A stretch of 64,000 nucleotides of DNA from LBZV01 sp000993855 (GTDB lineage: Bacteria; Patescibacteriota; Microgenomatia; Curtissbacterales; GWA2-41-24). The stretch is from the NCBI GenBank assembly GCA_964492425.1, contig CAZBKB010000005.1, positions 13,088 to 77,087 on the forward strand. The letters are read 5' to 3'. The notes beneath the pieces are model-generated. The model worked only from the letters and a program-made list of their open reading frames with translations, was not told where the DNA came from and did not search any database. This document shows, in pieces, positions 42,102-51,295 of this stretch. Position numbers and translations under genes: made by a program. Within the stretch, counting starts at the first letter, position 1. Each line of letters opens with the position of its first letter.

Positions 42102-44085
42102 TTTTTCAGCGATCATTTTGGCAGCGGGAGTAGGTAAAAGGATGAACAGTGAAAAATCCAAAGTCCTTCATAAAATTGGCACCAAGCCTATGATCCAAAA
42201 AACTGTAGAGACGTTAGAAAATTTAGCCCCACATCAGATTATTGTTGTTGCAAATAGGGCAAATAAAGACGAGCTCAAAAGCGTTATTCCAAATACTACC
42301 ATAGTTATCCAAGATAAGCCTTTGGGAACTGCAGACGCCACAGCTATTGGATTACAACAGGTCAGTCCTCCTAGCATACGAGACATTGCTGTGCTTTATG
42401 GGGACGATACAGCTTTCTATAGCCCCGAAACTATCAAACATGTGTTCAACTTCCATCAAAAATCCAAAGCTAAAATCACGTTTGTCACCATCAAAAGAGA
42501 AAATCCCGAGAGGTTGGGAAGAATCATAAGAAGTGGCGAAAAACTTTTAGGAATAATTGAGGACAAAGATGCAACTGAAGAGCAAAAGAAAATTAGAGAG
42601 GTAAACGATGGTTTGTATTTCTTTGATAAAAGTTATTTAAAGGCAAATATCCACAAACTTAAGCCATCCAGAACCACTGGTGAGCTTTATATTACCGACC
42701 TTATCGCGCTCGCGTTAGAAAACCATCAAAAAGTTGAAACGTATAAACTCGATAATGAAGCTGAATGGCATGGCATTAATACGCAAGTTGAACTTGCGAA
42801 AGCAAACTTTAAAATCAACAAGTCAATACATATTATGGGTATTTCTGGAGCTGGAGCTTCAGCTATTGCTGGGATTTCAAAAGCCGAAGGCTATAAGGTA
42901 TCTGGGTGCGATATCAATCCTAATTCTTCATACATCGACAAGTCAGAGATAAAAATTGTCAAAGGTCACAACAAAGCTCATCTGGATTCTATCTCTTGCC
43001 TGGTTATCTCCCCCGCTGTTGTGAAATTCAATCCAAAAAACGAGGAGGTTATCAGCGCAAAAGATAAAGGCTTATCAGTTCTAACTTGGCAGGAATTCCA
43101 AGGATCCATACTTATGGAAAATAAATTAACAATTGCAGTTGCAGGAGCATACGGAAAATCAACAACAACTGCTATGATCGGCAAACTACTTTCAGACACC
43201 GGACTCGATCCAACAATAGAAATCGGCGCAAAAATGCTCAATTGGGGTAAAAATTTCAGAGTTGGTAAATCAAAATATTACGTCTGTGAAGCAGATGAAT
43301 ATAACGATAATTTTTTAAATTATAGACCCGGCATTGCTGTAGTTCTGAACGTCGATTGGGACCACCCGGACTATTTCAAGAGTCGTCAACAAGCCGAAAA
43401 ATCTTTCATGTCATTTATAAACAATATTAAAGACGACGGGTATCTGATAACGACACAAGAAATTATTGAAAAGATATGTAAAAATATCAGAAAAGATATA
43501 ATAATTACAAAAATATCTAAATTTTCAAATATCAATCTAAAGATTATTGGAGATTTTAGAATAGAAAATGCAAATGCCGCACTCACACTTGCCCAAATTC
43601 TCAAAATTGATCTTGAAAAAGCCCGAAAGTCAATAAATAACTTTAGTGGATTAGGGAGAAGGCTTGAGTTTAAAGGCGAACTAGGAGGTGTAAAGTTTTA
43701 TGATGATTATGCAGTTCAGCCTTATACTGTACAGAAAACTGCAAATGCTCTAAGACAAAAATATAAAAAAAGAAAAATTACCCTAGTGCTAGAGCCTCAC
43801 ACATTCACAAGAGTAAATATGTTCTTCAATGATTTTGTGCAGAAATTAAAGAATACAAATGTTGACCAGATCCTCATCACCGACGTTTACGCAGCCAGAG
43901 AAAAGGGTAATAAAAGTAGTCTATCGAGAAAATTAGCCAACGTTATAGGCAAAAAAGCATGGTACATTGGCTCTGTCAAGGATATTGCAGATAACATAAG
44001 AAATAATATGGACCTTTTTGATGTCGTTTTAACAATGGGTGCAGGTGAGGTTTACAAAGTATATGATTTAGTTAAAAATGGATAA
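42088..44085 (+). CDS. murC: Fusion of GlmU uridyltransferase domain and MurC ligase
   Basis: This 665-aa protein has two domains. Residues 1-240 are a GlmU-type nucleotidyltransferase: LAAGVGKRMNSEKSKVLHKI, LGTADA, YGDDTAF, EVNDGLYFF and GINTQVELAKA. Residues 245-665 are MurC-like: IHIMGISGAGASAIAGISKAEG, ATP loop GAYGKSTTT (353-361), EADEYNDNFL, NANAAL, GLGRRLEFKG and DDYAVQP. Normal MurC has GTHGKTTT and DDYGHHP, so the ligase half is divergent. The acetyltransferase beta-helix of full GlmU is missing. One chain may make UDP-GlcNAc and later add L-Ala to UDP-MurNAc. Confidence 0.88.
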   Translation: MAKTDFSAIILAAGVGKRMNSEKSKVLHKIGTKPMIQKTVETLENLAPHQIIVVANRANKDELKSVIPNTTIVIQDKPLGTADATAIGLQQVSPPSIRDIAVLYGDDTAFYSPETIKHVFNFHQKSKAKITFVTIKRENPERLGRIIRSGEKLLGIIEDKDATEEQKKIREVNDGLYFFDKSYLKANIHKLKPSRTTGELYITDLIALALENHQKVETYKLDNEAEWHGINTQVELAKANFKINKSIHIMGISGAGASAIAGISKAEGYKVSGCDINPNSSYIDKSEIKIVKGHNKAHLDSISCLVISPAVVKFNPKNEEVISAKDKGLSVLTWQEFQGSILMENKLTIAVAGAYGKSTTTAMIGKLLSDTGLDPTIEIGAKMLNWGKNFRVGKSKYYVCEADEYNDNFLNYRPGIAVVLNVDWDHPDYFKSRQQAEKSFMSFINNIKDDGYLITTQEIIEKICKNIRKDIIITKISKFSNINLKIIGDFRIENANAALTLAQILKIDLEKARKSINNFSGLGRRLEFKGELGGVKFYDDYAVQPYTVQKTANALRQKYKKRKITLVLEPHTFTRVNMFFNDFVQKLKNTNVDQILITDVYAAREKGNKSSLSRKLANVIGKKAWYIGSVKDIADNIRNNMDLFDVVLTMGAGEVYKVYDLVKNG

Positions 44086-45094
44086 GTCAAAAATTGAAGA
44101 AGCTAAGAATATACTCGGCCCTTTGAGAGTTTACGAAAAAGAACCACTCTCAAAGCACACATACTTTAAAATTGGTGGTCTAGCAGATTTATTTTTTGAA
44201 GCCAAAAACACCGATGATTTTACTCTGGCTTTGGAAACTGCCTTTAGACTAAAGATACCTTTCGTTGTTTTAGGTAGTGGTGCAAATGTTTTGGTCTCCG
44301 ACGAAGGCTATCCAGGCATCGTTATTAAAAATAAAACAGACGGGGTCAAGCTTGTCGGTATTAAAGGAACAATGGGCAGGGAAGGAGCTGGTATAAAAGA
44401 AGCACTTGTTTGGGTCGCATCTGGAACACTCATGAACAGGCTTGCTCGTTTTACTATCGATCAAGGCTTAGAAGGTTTGGAATTTCTGCTTTCTGTTCCC
44501 GGTACTATTGGCGGCGGCATTAAAATAAACTCTCATTATGAGGTTGAAAAAGGTGAATTTATTGGCAATTCGCTGGCAGCAGCTACACTTTTTGACCCAA
44601 CAAATGGTGAAACAAAAAAGGTGGATAGAAAATATTTCGAGTTCGCCTATGACGCTTCTAAAATCCAAAAAACAGGAGAAATTGTAATAGATGCGACTTT
44701 TAGGGTCACAAAAGCAAAAGATAAAAACGCTCTTTGGCAAAAAGCTACAAACGATGTAAAAAGACGAAACGATGAGCAACCTATAGGGATTGCTTGTTCA
44801 GGTTGCATTTTTCAAAACATCAGCCACGATGATGCAATGAGACTTGCAACACCCAACATAACAACATCTACGGGATATATAATACAAAGCTTAGGACTCA
44901 AAGGAACAAAAATAGGTGGTGCTCAAATATCGGAAAAACATGCTAATTATATTTTAAACATAAATGATGCTACGGCAAACGATGTTTACAATTTGATAAA
45001 CTTAATTAAACTTAAAGTGAAAAAAACATATGGCTTAGATTTAAAAGAGGAAATATTTCTTGTAGGAAAATTTGATGGCAAAGCTGTTAATTAA
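44078..45094 (+). CDS. murB: UDP-N-acetylenolpyruvoylglucosamine reductase MurB
   Basis: This 338-aa flavoprotein has the FAD-binding motifs KHTYFKIGGLADLFFEAK and VVLGSGANVLVSDEGYPGIV, then GLEFLLSVPGTIGGGIKINS and the catalytic-region GCIFQNIS. A C-terminal ISEKHANYILN carries the conserved substrate-binding Glu-Lys-His. It reduces the enolpyruvyl group to give UDP-MurNAc with NADPH. The catalytic Ser/Cys position is Cys in CSGCIFQN, as in type II MurB. It overlaps neighbours by 8 and 20 bp. Confidence 0.93.
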   Translation: MDKSKIEEAKNILGPLRVYEKEPLSKHTYFKIGGLADLFFEAKNTDDFTLALETAFRLKIPFVVLGSGANVLVSDEGYPGIVIKNKTDGVKLVGIKGTMGREGAGIKEALVWVASGTLMNRLARFTIDQGLEGLEFLLSVPGTIGGGIKINSHYEVEKGEFIGNSLAAATLFDPTNGETKKVDRKYFEFAYDASKIQKTGEIVIDATFRVTKAKDKNALWQKATNDVKRRNDEQPIGIACSGCIFQNISHDDAMRLATPNITTSTGYIIQSLGLKGTKIGGAQISEKHANYILNINDATANDVYNLINLIKLKVKKTYGLDLKEEIFLVGKFDGKAVN

Positions 45095-46328
45095 AGGTCC
45101 GGCCAAACTTTCCGGTACAATTAAAATAGCCGGTAACAAAAACTCGGTGCTTCCAATTATGGCAGCGAGTCTTCTTGCGAAAGACCCAAGCACGATTGAA
45201 AATGTGCCTCACATATCCGACGTAGCTGTGCTTGCTCAGCTGCTAAAGCTAACTGGTGTAGAAACGAGATTTCATTCAACTTCAAAACTTACTGTCAATC
45301 CGGCAAAAGTAAAAAAAGTGGAATTTCCTAATGAATTCACAGAAAAATTAAGAGCATCTGTCATCTTGATTGCTCCAATGCTTGCCCGTATTGGCTATAT
45401 AAAAATGGGATATCCAGGGGGAGACATCATAGGCAGACGTCCTCTCGATACTCATTTTCAAGTATTAGAAGCTATGGGAGCAAAAGTGAAGAAAGAAGAA
45501 GACTACTTTGAAGTTTTCGCGGATAAATTAACGGGAGCTGAAATATTTCTTCATGAAGCATCTGTAACAGCCACAGAAAATGCCATAATTGCAGCATCGG
45601 TTGCAACTGGCCAAACAGTAATCAAACGAGCTGCTTCCGAACCTCACGTCGTAGACCTATGTGAATATTTAATAAAAATAGGAGCAAAGATTGAAGGGGT
45701 CGGGAGTAATGTTTTGAAAATAACAGGCAGCGAAAACTTTTATGGAACAACTCATTCTATCCGTCCGGATCATATAGAAGTTGGTACTTTTGCAATTTTG
45801 GCAGCTGTTACTAAAAGTAGGCTTGAATTAGTTCCTGTTATTAAAGAAGATTTGGATATGACGCTTCTAACTCTAAAAAAATTTGGGGTTAAATACGAAA
45901 TTAAGAATAATAGGCTATATATTATCCCTGCCAAATTAACTGCAATTGAAAAGGTAGTAACAGACATCTGGCCAGGTTTTCCAACAGACCTCATGGCACC
46001 AATGATAGTTTTAGCAACGCAAGCGGAAGGTGTTACTATTCTCCATGACTGGATGTATGAGTCACGGATGTTTTTTGTTGACAAACTTCTTTCTATGGGA
46101 GCAAAAGTGGAAATAGCAGACCCGCATAGAGTATTTGTATACGGTCCAACAAAACTTCATGGCCAAAAATTAGATACGCCGGACATCCGCGCTGGCATGG
46201 CACTTGTTATTGCTGCCCTGGCAGCATCTGGAAAAAGCGAAATTGATAAAGCAGAACTTATCGAACGTGGTTACGAAAACATTGTCGAGCGCCTCTCTGC
46301 TTTAGGGGCAAAAGTTACGAAAATTTAA
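45075..46328 (+). CDS. murA: UDP-GlcNAc 1-carboxyvinyltransferase MurA, Asp-type
   Basis: ATG 45075 is preferred to the TTG one codon earlier. The 417-aa EPSP-synthase-fold enzyme has KIAGNKNSVLPIMAASLL, KLRASVILIAPMLARIG and TDLMAPMIVLATQAEG. The catalytic loop reads YPGGDIIGRRPLDTH, with Asp at residue 117 where most MurA proteins have Cys (E. coli Cys115). It transfers enolpyruvate from PEP to UDP-GlcNAc, the first committed step of peptidoglycan synthesis. The Asp form is naturally insensitive to fosfomycin in other bacteria. Confidence 0.95.
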   Translation: MAKLLIKGPAKLSGTIKIAGNKNSVLPIMAASLLAKDPSTIENVPHISDVAVLAQLLKLTGVETRFHSTSKLTVNPAKVKKVEFPNEFTEKLRASVILIAPMLARIGYIKMGYPGGDIIGRRPLDTHFQVLEAMGAKVKKEEDYFEVFADKLTGAEIFLHEASVTATENAIIAASVATGQTVIKRAASEPHVVDLCEYLIKIGAKIEGVGSNVLKITGSENFYGTTHSIRPDHIEVGTFAILAAVTKSRLELVPVIKEDLDMTLLTLKKFGVKYEIKNNRLYIIPAKLTAIEKVVTDIWPGFPTDLMAPMIVLATQAEGVTILHDWMYESRMFFVDKLLSMGAKVEIADPHRVFVYGPTKLHGQKLDTPDIRAGMALVIAALAASGKSEIDKAELIERGYENIVERLSALGAKVTKI

Positions 46329-46333
46329 ACTGG

Positions 46334-46486
46334 ATGTTTTATATTGCAGTTCACCTAAGTGGTAAATCTGCCGAGGATAAAATCTCGCTGCTTACTAATT
46401 ATGAAATAATTGAAGACCTCAATAAGAAAAATAGCTCTTATTCCTATTTGATAAAAAAAACAAAATTGCCAGGGTCAGATGTTTGA
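46334..46486 (+). CDS. Small ORF between murA and alr
   Basis: A 50-codon frame starts at ATG 46334, 5 bp after the murA stop, and ends 8 bp inside alr, so it fills the gap exactly. The peptide MFYIAVHLSGKSAEDKISLL and onward ends in LIKKTKLPGSDV; it is charged, without a membrane segment. Its operon-like overlap argues for coding, but its size and lack of a recognisable family make it uncertain. It was below the length usually called as a gene. Confidence 0.45.
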   Translation: MFYIAVHLSGKSAEDKISLLTNYEIIEDLNKKNSSYSYLIKKTKLPGSDV

Positions 46487-47609
46487 TAAACTGAAAAAAA
46501 TTCTAGGAAGGACTTATTATCCTCTCAATAAAATAGAATTAAATAAAAAAAGGTTACTAAAAAATTACGATTATCTTAAGTCTCTTGACAATAATTTACA
46601 AATAGCACCTGTTGTCAAAAGCAATGCATATGGTCATGGTATAGAAGAAGTTTCAAAAATACTAGACAGTCAAAAACCGCCATTTTTTTGTGTTGATAGT
46701 CTATTTGAAGCGTATCAACTTAAAAAAGCGAAGATTAAATCACCCATACTCATTATGGGTTTCGTGGACGGAAGAAATCTTAAAGCCAGGAAACTACCTT
46801 TTTCTTTTGCGGTTTTCGATTTGGACTTTGCTAAAGCCTTAAATAAATATCAACCCGGTGCAAAGGTACATATTAAAGTTGATACTGGTATGAATCGTAT
46901 AGGCGTATCGTTAAAAAGTTTAGCCAAATTTCTCTACCAAATTAAAAAATTAAAAAACCTCGAAGTCGAAGGCTTAATGTCGCACCTTTCATCCCCTAGG
47001 TCGTCCGAAAGTTATACCAACTATCAAATTGATAATTACAAAAAGGCGATCAGAATATTTGAGGATTCAGGCTTTTTCCCCAAATGGAAGCATTTAGCAG
47101 CATCAGGGGGACTTTTTAACATAAGGCCCAAAACTTTAGAAAAGATATCAAACCTGGCTCGCTGTGGAATTGCACTTTATGGAGCAAGTGGAGAAGGCCA
47201 AACAAGGCCTGTCATTGAGCTTAAATCTCAAATAGTCCAAATTAAAAAATTAAACAAGGGAGACCTTGTTGGTTATGATCGTACGTATAAAGTCAAAGGG
47301 CCAACAACAATTGGAATTTTGCCGATAGGTTATAACGACGGGATAGACAGAAAGTTGTCCAATAACGGCTACGTTTCACATACATATAATAAGGTAAATT
47401 GTCCAATAATTGGTAGGGTGAGTATGAATATAACAACAATAGATATCACCAAAGTTAAAAAAGCAAAAGTGGGAGACGAAATCACTGTTATATCGTCAAA
47501 GCTAACTGACATAAACAGCATTACAAATTTAGCAATACAAATAAACACAATTCCGCACGATATATTGGTTCATTTACACCCAAAATCCATCAAAAGAATT
47601 ATCGTTTAG
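46479..47609 (+). CDS. alr: Alanine racemase
   Basis: This 376-aa PLP enzyme has the cofactor Lys in PVVKSNAYGHG (K47), HIKVDTGMNRIGV, GLMSHLSSPRSSE and ARCGIALYGASG. The second catalytic residue, Tyr, is in LVGYDRTYKV, and C-terminal IGRVSMNITTIDIT follows. It converts L-Ala to D-Ala for the peptidoglycan stem. Its place in the dcw cluster between murA and murF is uncommon in model bacteria. Ddl, which would join two D-Ala, is not in this window. Confidence 0.95.
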   Translation: MFDKLKKILGRTYYPLNKIELNKKRLLKNYDYLKSLDNNLQIAPVVKSNAYGHGIEEVSKILDSQKPPFFCVDSLFEAYQLKKAKIKSPILIMGFVDGRNLKARKLPFSFAVFDLDFAKALNKYQPGAKVHIKVDTGMNRIGVSLKSLAKFLYQIKKLKNLEVEGLMSHLSSPRSSESYTNYQIDNYKKAIRIFEDSGFFPKWKHLAASGGLFNIRPKTLEKISNLARCGIALYGASGEGQTRPVIELKSQIVQIKKLNKGDLVGYDRTYKVKGPTTIGILPIGYNDGIDRKLSNNGYVSHTYNKVNCPIIGRVSMNITTIDITKVKKAKVGDEITVISSKLTDINSITNLAIQINTIPHDILVHLHPKSIKRIIV

Positions 47610-47618
47610 CCCCATAGT

Positions 47619-47648
47619 TTGCTTCAATCAATGATCATGGGATATAAT
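47619..47648 (+). promoter_or_regulatory. Candidate promoter for murF and downstream genes
   Basis: TTGCTT (47619-47624) and TATAAT (47643-47648) are separated by 18 bp in the 53-bp alr-murF gap. The -10 box ends 14 nt before the murF ATG, so a second dcw promoter inside the cluster is likely. Confidence 0.55.
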
Positions 47649-47662
47649 ACAACTTTGATCTT

Positions 47663-48862
47663 ATGAACCTAACGCTTTATGAAGAAGTAAGAGGTTGGAA
47701 AGTTCCTTTTCATAAATCTAAAACAACGTTAGCAAAAAATTACCTTAGACTTCTTTCAAATGTAGAGATTATTGGAGTTGCTGGTAGTGTTGGCAAAACC
47801 ATAACGCAAAACACGATCTACTCTGTTCTCTCACAAAAATACCATACGGTGGTGGGAGAAGAGAATCTGGATCCTACATTTAGAATCCCAAAAACAATTT
47901 TACAAACGAAACCGTGGCATAAATATTTAATTTTGGAATATGGTATCGAACACCCTGGAGAAATGGATTATTACACAAGTCTTGTGACTCCAAAATATGC
48001 TGTAGTAACTACAATTTCCGAAGAACATCTAAAATATTTTAAAGATTTGGAAGGAGTTTTCGAAGAAGAGTCAAAAATAGTCAAAAATTTACCAAAAAAT
48101 GCCTACGCAATACTTAATGCAGATGACGCTATGACTCATAAACTGGCAACACTGACCAGGGCAACGGTCGTTTGGTATGGTCAACGTGCTAAACGCGGTG
48201 TAAAAATATCTCATTACCAACAAAACCTGCATGGTTCGAAATTTAGAATACATTACGCAGGAAACATTGCGTCGGTCCATACAAAAATAGTAGGTAAACA
48301 TCAACTAGTGTCTGCTTATGCGGCTGCAACTATAGGTATTCTGTCAGGTTTAACTATAAAACAAATTGCCAAGGGTTTATCCCTGGCAACTGCTCCCAAT
48401 CACAGACTTAATCTTAAAATAACTGAGCATGTAAACATTATCGATGACACTTACAATTCTTCACCTAAAGCAGCCATTGAGGCAGTTAAAACCTTAACTC
48501 AACTTGGCAAAAGTAAAAAGAAAATAGTAGTTCTTGGGACAATGAGAGATTTAGGTAGTCAAACAAAAAGTGCTCATAAAAAGCTTGGTTTGCAAATATC
48601 CAAAACTAGAATAAACTATTTGCTAACCATCGGTAGAGGCGCACACGTTATTTCTCAAAGTGCCAAAAAACAGGGTTTTAAAGGCAAAATTACAAATGTT
48701 AAAAGTACTAGAGAAGCTATAAAGTTTCTCAAACCTATTGTCACAAAAAAGACTGTGGTACTTATCAAAGGGTCAAGACACGAACACTTAGAAAGGGTGG
48801 TTCTTGGATTGCTTCATAAATCTACAGCAATTGAATGTTATCATTGTGGAAAGCTAAAATAG
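47663..48862 (+). CDS. murF: MurF-like UDP-MurNAc-pentapeptide synthetase, short form
   Basis: This 399-aa Mur ligase has the ATP loop GVAGSVGKTITQ at about residues 38-49, ILEYGIEHPGEM, VVTTISEEHLKYF, DDTYNSSPKAAIEAV and LGTMRDLGSQ. The C-terminal KGSRHEHLERVV corresponds to the KGSR.m.le motif of MurF. The N-terminal substrate domain is much reduced compared with E. coli MurF. It adds D-Ala-D-Ala to the tripeptide. A terminal CYHCGKLK is unusual for the family and could bind metal. Confidence 0.88.
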   Translation: MNLTLYEEVRGWKVPFHKSKTTLAKNYLRLLSNVEIIGVAGSVGKTITQNTIYSVLSQKYHTVVGEENLDPTFRIPKTILQTKPWHKYLILEYGIEHPGEMDYYTSLVTPKYAVVTTISEEHLKYFKDLEGVFEEESKIVKNLPKNAYAILNADDAMTHKLATLTRATVVWYGQRAKRGVKISHYQQNLHGSKFRIHYAGNIASVHTKIVGKHQLVSAYAAATIGILSGLTIKQIAKGLSLATAPNHRLNLKITEHVNIIDDTYNSSPKAAIEAVKTLTQLGKSKKKIVVLGTMRDLGSQTKSAHKKLGLQISKTRINYLLTIGRGAHVISQSAKKQGFKGKITNVKSTREAIKFLKPIVTKKTVVLIKGSRHEHLERVVLGLLHKSTAIECYHCGKLK

Positions 48863-48885
48863 AAATAGTGTTGGGCAAATAGTAT

Positions 48886-49920
48886 ATGTTTCAAATTCTT
48901 GGATTAATCCTTCTCTCGTTTTTTACAGTAAGCATACTTTCTGTTCCTTTTATTAATTTCCTTTATAAAATAAAATTCCAAAGACAAAAACAAAAAACTA
49001 CTGATATATTCGAGGGAAGAACAGTAATATTTGATAAACTCCATGCGCACAAAGCAGGCACACCTGTTGGTGGTGGCGCATTAATTATCTTTGTTGTCAC
49101 CGTCCTGTATTTATTTATTATTTCAACCATGCCTTATTTAGGAATGGCAAGAACAGCTGTTTATCCCTATAGCAAAGAAGTACAAATCCTACTGTTTACA
49201 TTCCTTTCATTTGGCGTCCTTGGACTCTATGACGATCTTCGTAAAACATTCGGTTTCAAAAGAGCAAATTTTTGGGGGATTCGCGCAAGATTCAAATTTA
49301 TAGCACAGTGGGTTCTGGCATTTATTATTGCATCTACCCTATATTTTTCCCTTGGTATTGATATTGTCAACGTAAGATTTTTTGATGTTATGAGTTTAGG
49401 TTATTTTTATATCCCATTTGCCGCATTTGTGATTGTCTCATTTACAAACGCCGTAAATATTTCAGATGGCTTGGATGGGCTGGCATCAGGGCTGCTTTTA
49501 ATTTGTATCACTGCATTCCTTGTAATATCCGGAGCAATTTTAGACACAACATTATCTGTATTTTTGGGTCTTTGGATAGGTGCGCTCATTGCCTTTTTAT
49601 ACTTTAATATCTGGCCGGCTCGTATTATTCTTGGTGATGTCGGAGCCCTCTCATTCGGTGCGACTTTAGCTGTTGCCGGCTTGATTTTGGGAAAACCAAT
49701 TGCATTAGTTCTGATTGGGGGCATGTTTGTTGTAGAGGTAGCATCATCTGCTGCACAGCTTCTGTCAAAAAAAATTCGCGGAAAAAAATTATTTGAGGTT
49801 GCACCACTACACCTTTTAGTCCAACACAAAGGTTGGGAAGAGCCAAAAATCGTATCCCGTTTCTGGCTGGCGCAATTAATTTTAGCAGTGCTGGGTCTTT
49901 GGCTATCATTTAAAAAATGA
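48886..49920 (+). CDS. mraY: Phospho-MurNAc-pentapeptide translocase MraY
   Basis: This 344-aa membrane protein has about ten helices. It has HAHKAGTPVGGGALIIFV, GLYDDLRK with the metal-binding Asp pair, TNAVNISDGLDGLASG, LGDVGALSFGATLA and APLHLLVQHKGW, the conserved His-containing loop. It transfers phospho-MurNAc-pentapeptide to undecaprenyl phosphate, making lipid I. No strong ribosome site precedes its ATG, and the gap to murF is 23 bp. Confidence 0.95.
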   Translation: MFQILGLILLSFFTVSILSVPFINFLYKIKFQRQKQKTTDIFEGRTVIFDKLHAHKAGTPVGGGALIIFVVTVLYLFIISTMPYLGMARTAVYPYSKEVQILLFTFLSFGVLGLYDDLRKTFGFKRANFWGIRARFKFIAQWVLAFIIASTLYFSLGIDIVNVRFFDVMSLGYFYIPFAAFVIVSFTNAVNISDGLDGLASGLLLICITAFLVISGAILDTTLSVFLGLWIGALIAFLYFNIWPARIILGDVGALSFGATLAVAGLILGKPIALVLIGGMFVVEVASSAAQLLSKKIRGKKLFEVAPLHLLVQHKGWEEPKIVSRFWLAQLILAVLGLWLSFKK

Positions 49921-49948
49921 TTTCGGCCTCATTAAATCTAATTTAATA

Positions 49949-51295
49949 ATGACTAGCAGAAAAAAAGTTATTGTTTTAGGTCTCGGTATCGAAGGTTTAT
50001 CACTAGTCAAATATTTTTCCAAAAATTACGAAGTATCAGTTTTTGATGAAAAAGTAGAAAGTGATATTGAAAAACAAGCAACAGAAGCAGTCAAAGGATA
50101 TGGTGCTAAGCTTTATTTAGGCAATATAAAAAAGTTACCGAAATTTGATATTATAGCCCGTTCCCCAGCAGTTAGGCCAGATTATCCACTGATTTCAAAA
50201 TTAACAAAAAAAGGGTCTTTATTAACCAGTGCTACAAAAATATTTTTCAACATATGCAAAGGAGAAATAATTGGAGTTACAGGCACCAAAGGCAAAGGTA
50301 CTACCTGTACTCTAATCTATAAGTTGTTAAAAACTCAATACAATAATGTTCATCTTGCGGGCAATATTGGTATCCCCATGCTGGACATATTGCCTAAAAT
50401 TAAAAAGTCTTCCAAAGTCGTTTTAGAACTTTCCAGTTTTCAATTAATGGACTTGGGAAAAAGTCCCCACATTGCTGTAGCTTTAATGGCTACATCAGAG
50501 CATTTAAACTGGCACAAAGATCAAAACGAATATTTAAAAGCAAAAAGTAACATTTCAAAGTATCAAAATACAACCGACTATGCTGTAATCAATGCCGATT
50601 TCCCAAAATCAATAAAGCTCACAAAAGAAACAAAAGCAAAAAAATATTTTTTTTCAACCACAAAAGAAACAAATGGTGTATACGTAAAGTCAAATAACAT
50701 TATATCAGCTATCGGTGAACAAGAGCGAGTCTGTACAGCTACAGAAGTTCTTCTTCCTGGCAGACACAATTTGCAAAACGTTCTTGCAAGTTGCACTGTT
50801 GCAAAAATCTATGGCATAACTAGCAGCAATATACGAAAGGTTTTAAAAAATTTTAAAGGATTGGAACACAGACTGCAGCTTGTAGCCACAAAAGAAGGTG
50901 TAAAGTATTACAACGACTCATTCTCTACAATACCCGAAACAACAATTGCAGCAATGGAAGCATTTAATGGTCCTAAAATTTTAGTCCTTGGTGGATCCTC
51001 AAAAAATTCTGATTTTAGAAAATTAATTAATAAAATCGAAACTACTTCAACAGTAAAAAACATAGTCCTTATAGGAAAGGAGAGTATCAGGATAAAAGGT
51101 TTAATCAAAGATGACCGAACGAGAAAAAAAATAATAACAGGGCTGAATTCAATGGCAGAAGTTGTTACAAAATGTAAAAATTTATCAAAATCTGGAGATA
51201 TCGTATTGCTTTCCCCCGCTTGTGCATCTTTTGATATGTTCAAAAATTATAAAGATCGCGGAAATCAGTTTATAAAAGCAGTCAACCTATTATGA
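49949..51295 (+). CDS. murD: UDP-MurNAc-L-alanine:D-glutamate ligase MurD
   Basis: This 448-aa Mur ligase is full-length, unlike murE and murF here. It has an N-terminal Rossmann domain (VIVLGLGIEGLSLVKYF), ATP loop GVTGTKGKGTTCTLI, VLELSSFQLMDLG, ATSEHLNWH, and C-terminal NDSFSTIPETTIAAMEAF and LVLGGSSKNSDF. It adds D-glutamate to UDP-MurNAc-L-Ala. It overlaps ftsW by 4 bp. Confidence 0.94.
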   Translation: MTSRKKVIVLGLGIEGLSLVKYFSKNYEVSVFDEKVESDIEKQATEAVKGYGAKLYLGNIKKLPKFDIIARSPAVRPDYPLISKLTKKGSLLTSATKIFFNICKGEIIGVTGTKGKGTTCTLIYKLLKTQYNNVHLAGNIGIPMLDILPKIKKSSKVVLELSSFQLMDLGKSPHIAVALMATSEHLNWHKDQNEYLKAKSNISKYQNTTDYAVINADFPKSIKLTKETKAKKYFFSTTKETNGVYVKSNNIISAIGEQERVCTATEVLLPGRHNLQNVLASCTVAKIYGITSSNIRKVLKNFKGLEHRLQLVATKEGVKYYNDSFSTIPETTIAAMEAFNGPKILVLGGSSKNSDFRKLINKIETTSTVKNIVLIGKESIRIKGLIKDDRTRKKIITGLNSMAEVVTKCKNLSKSGDIVLLSPACASFDMFKNYKDRGNQFIKAVNLL

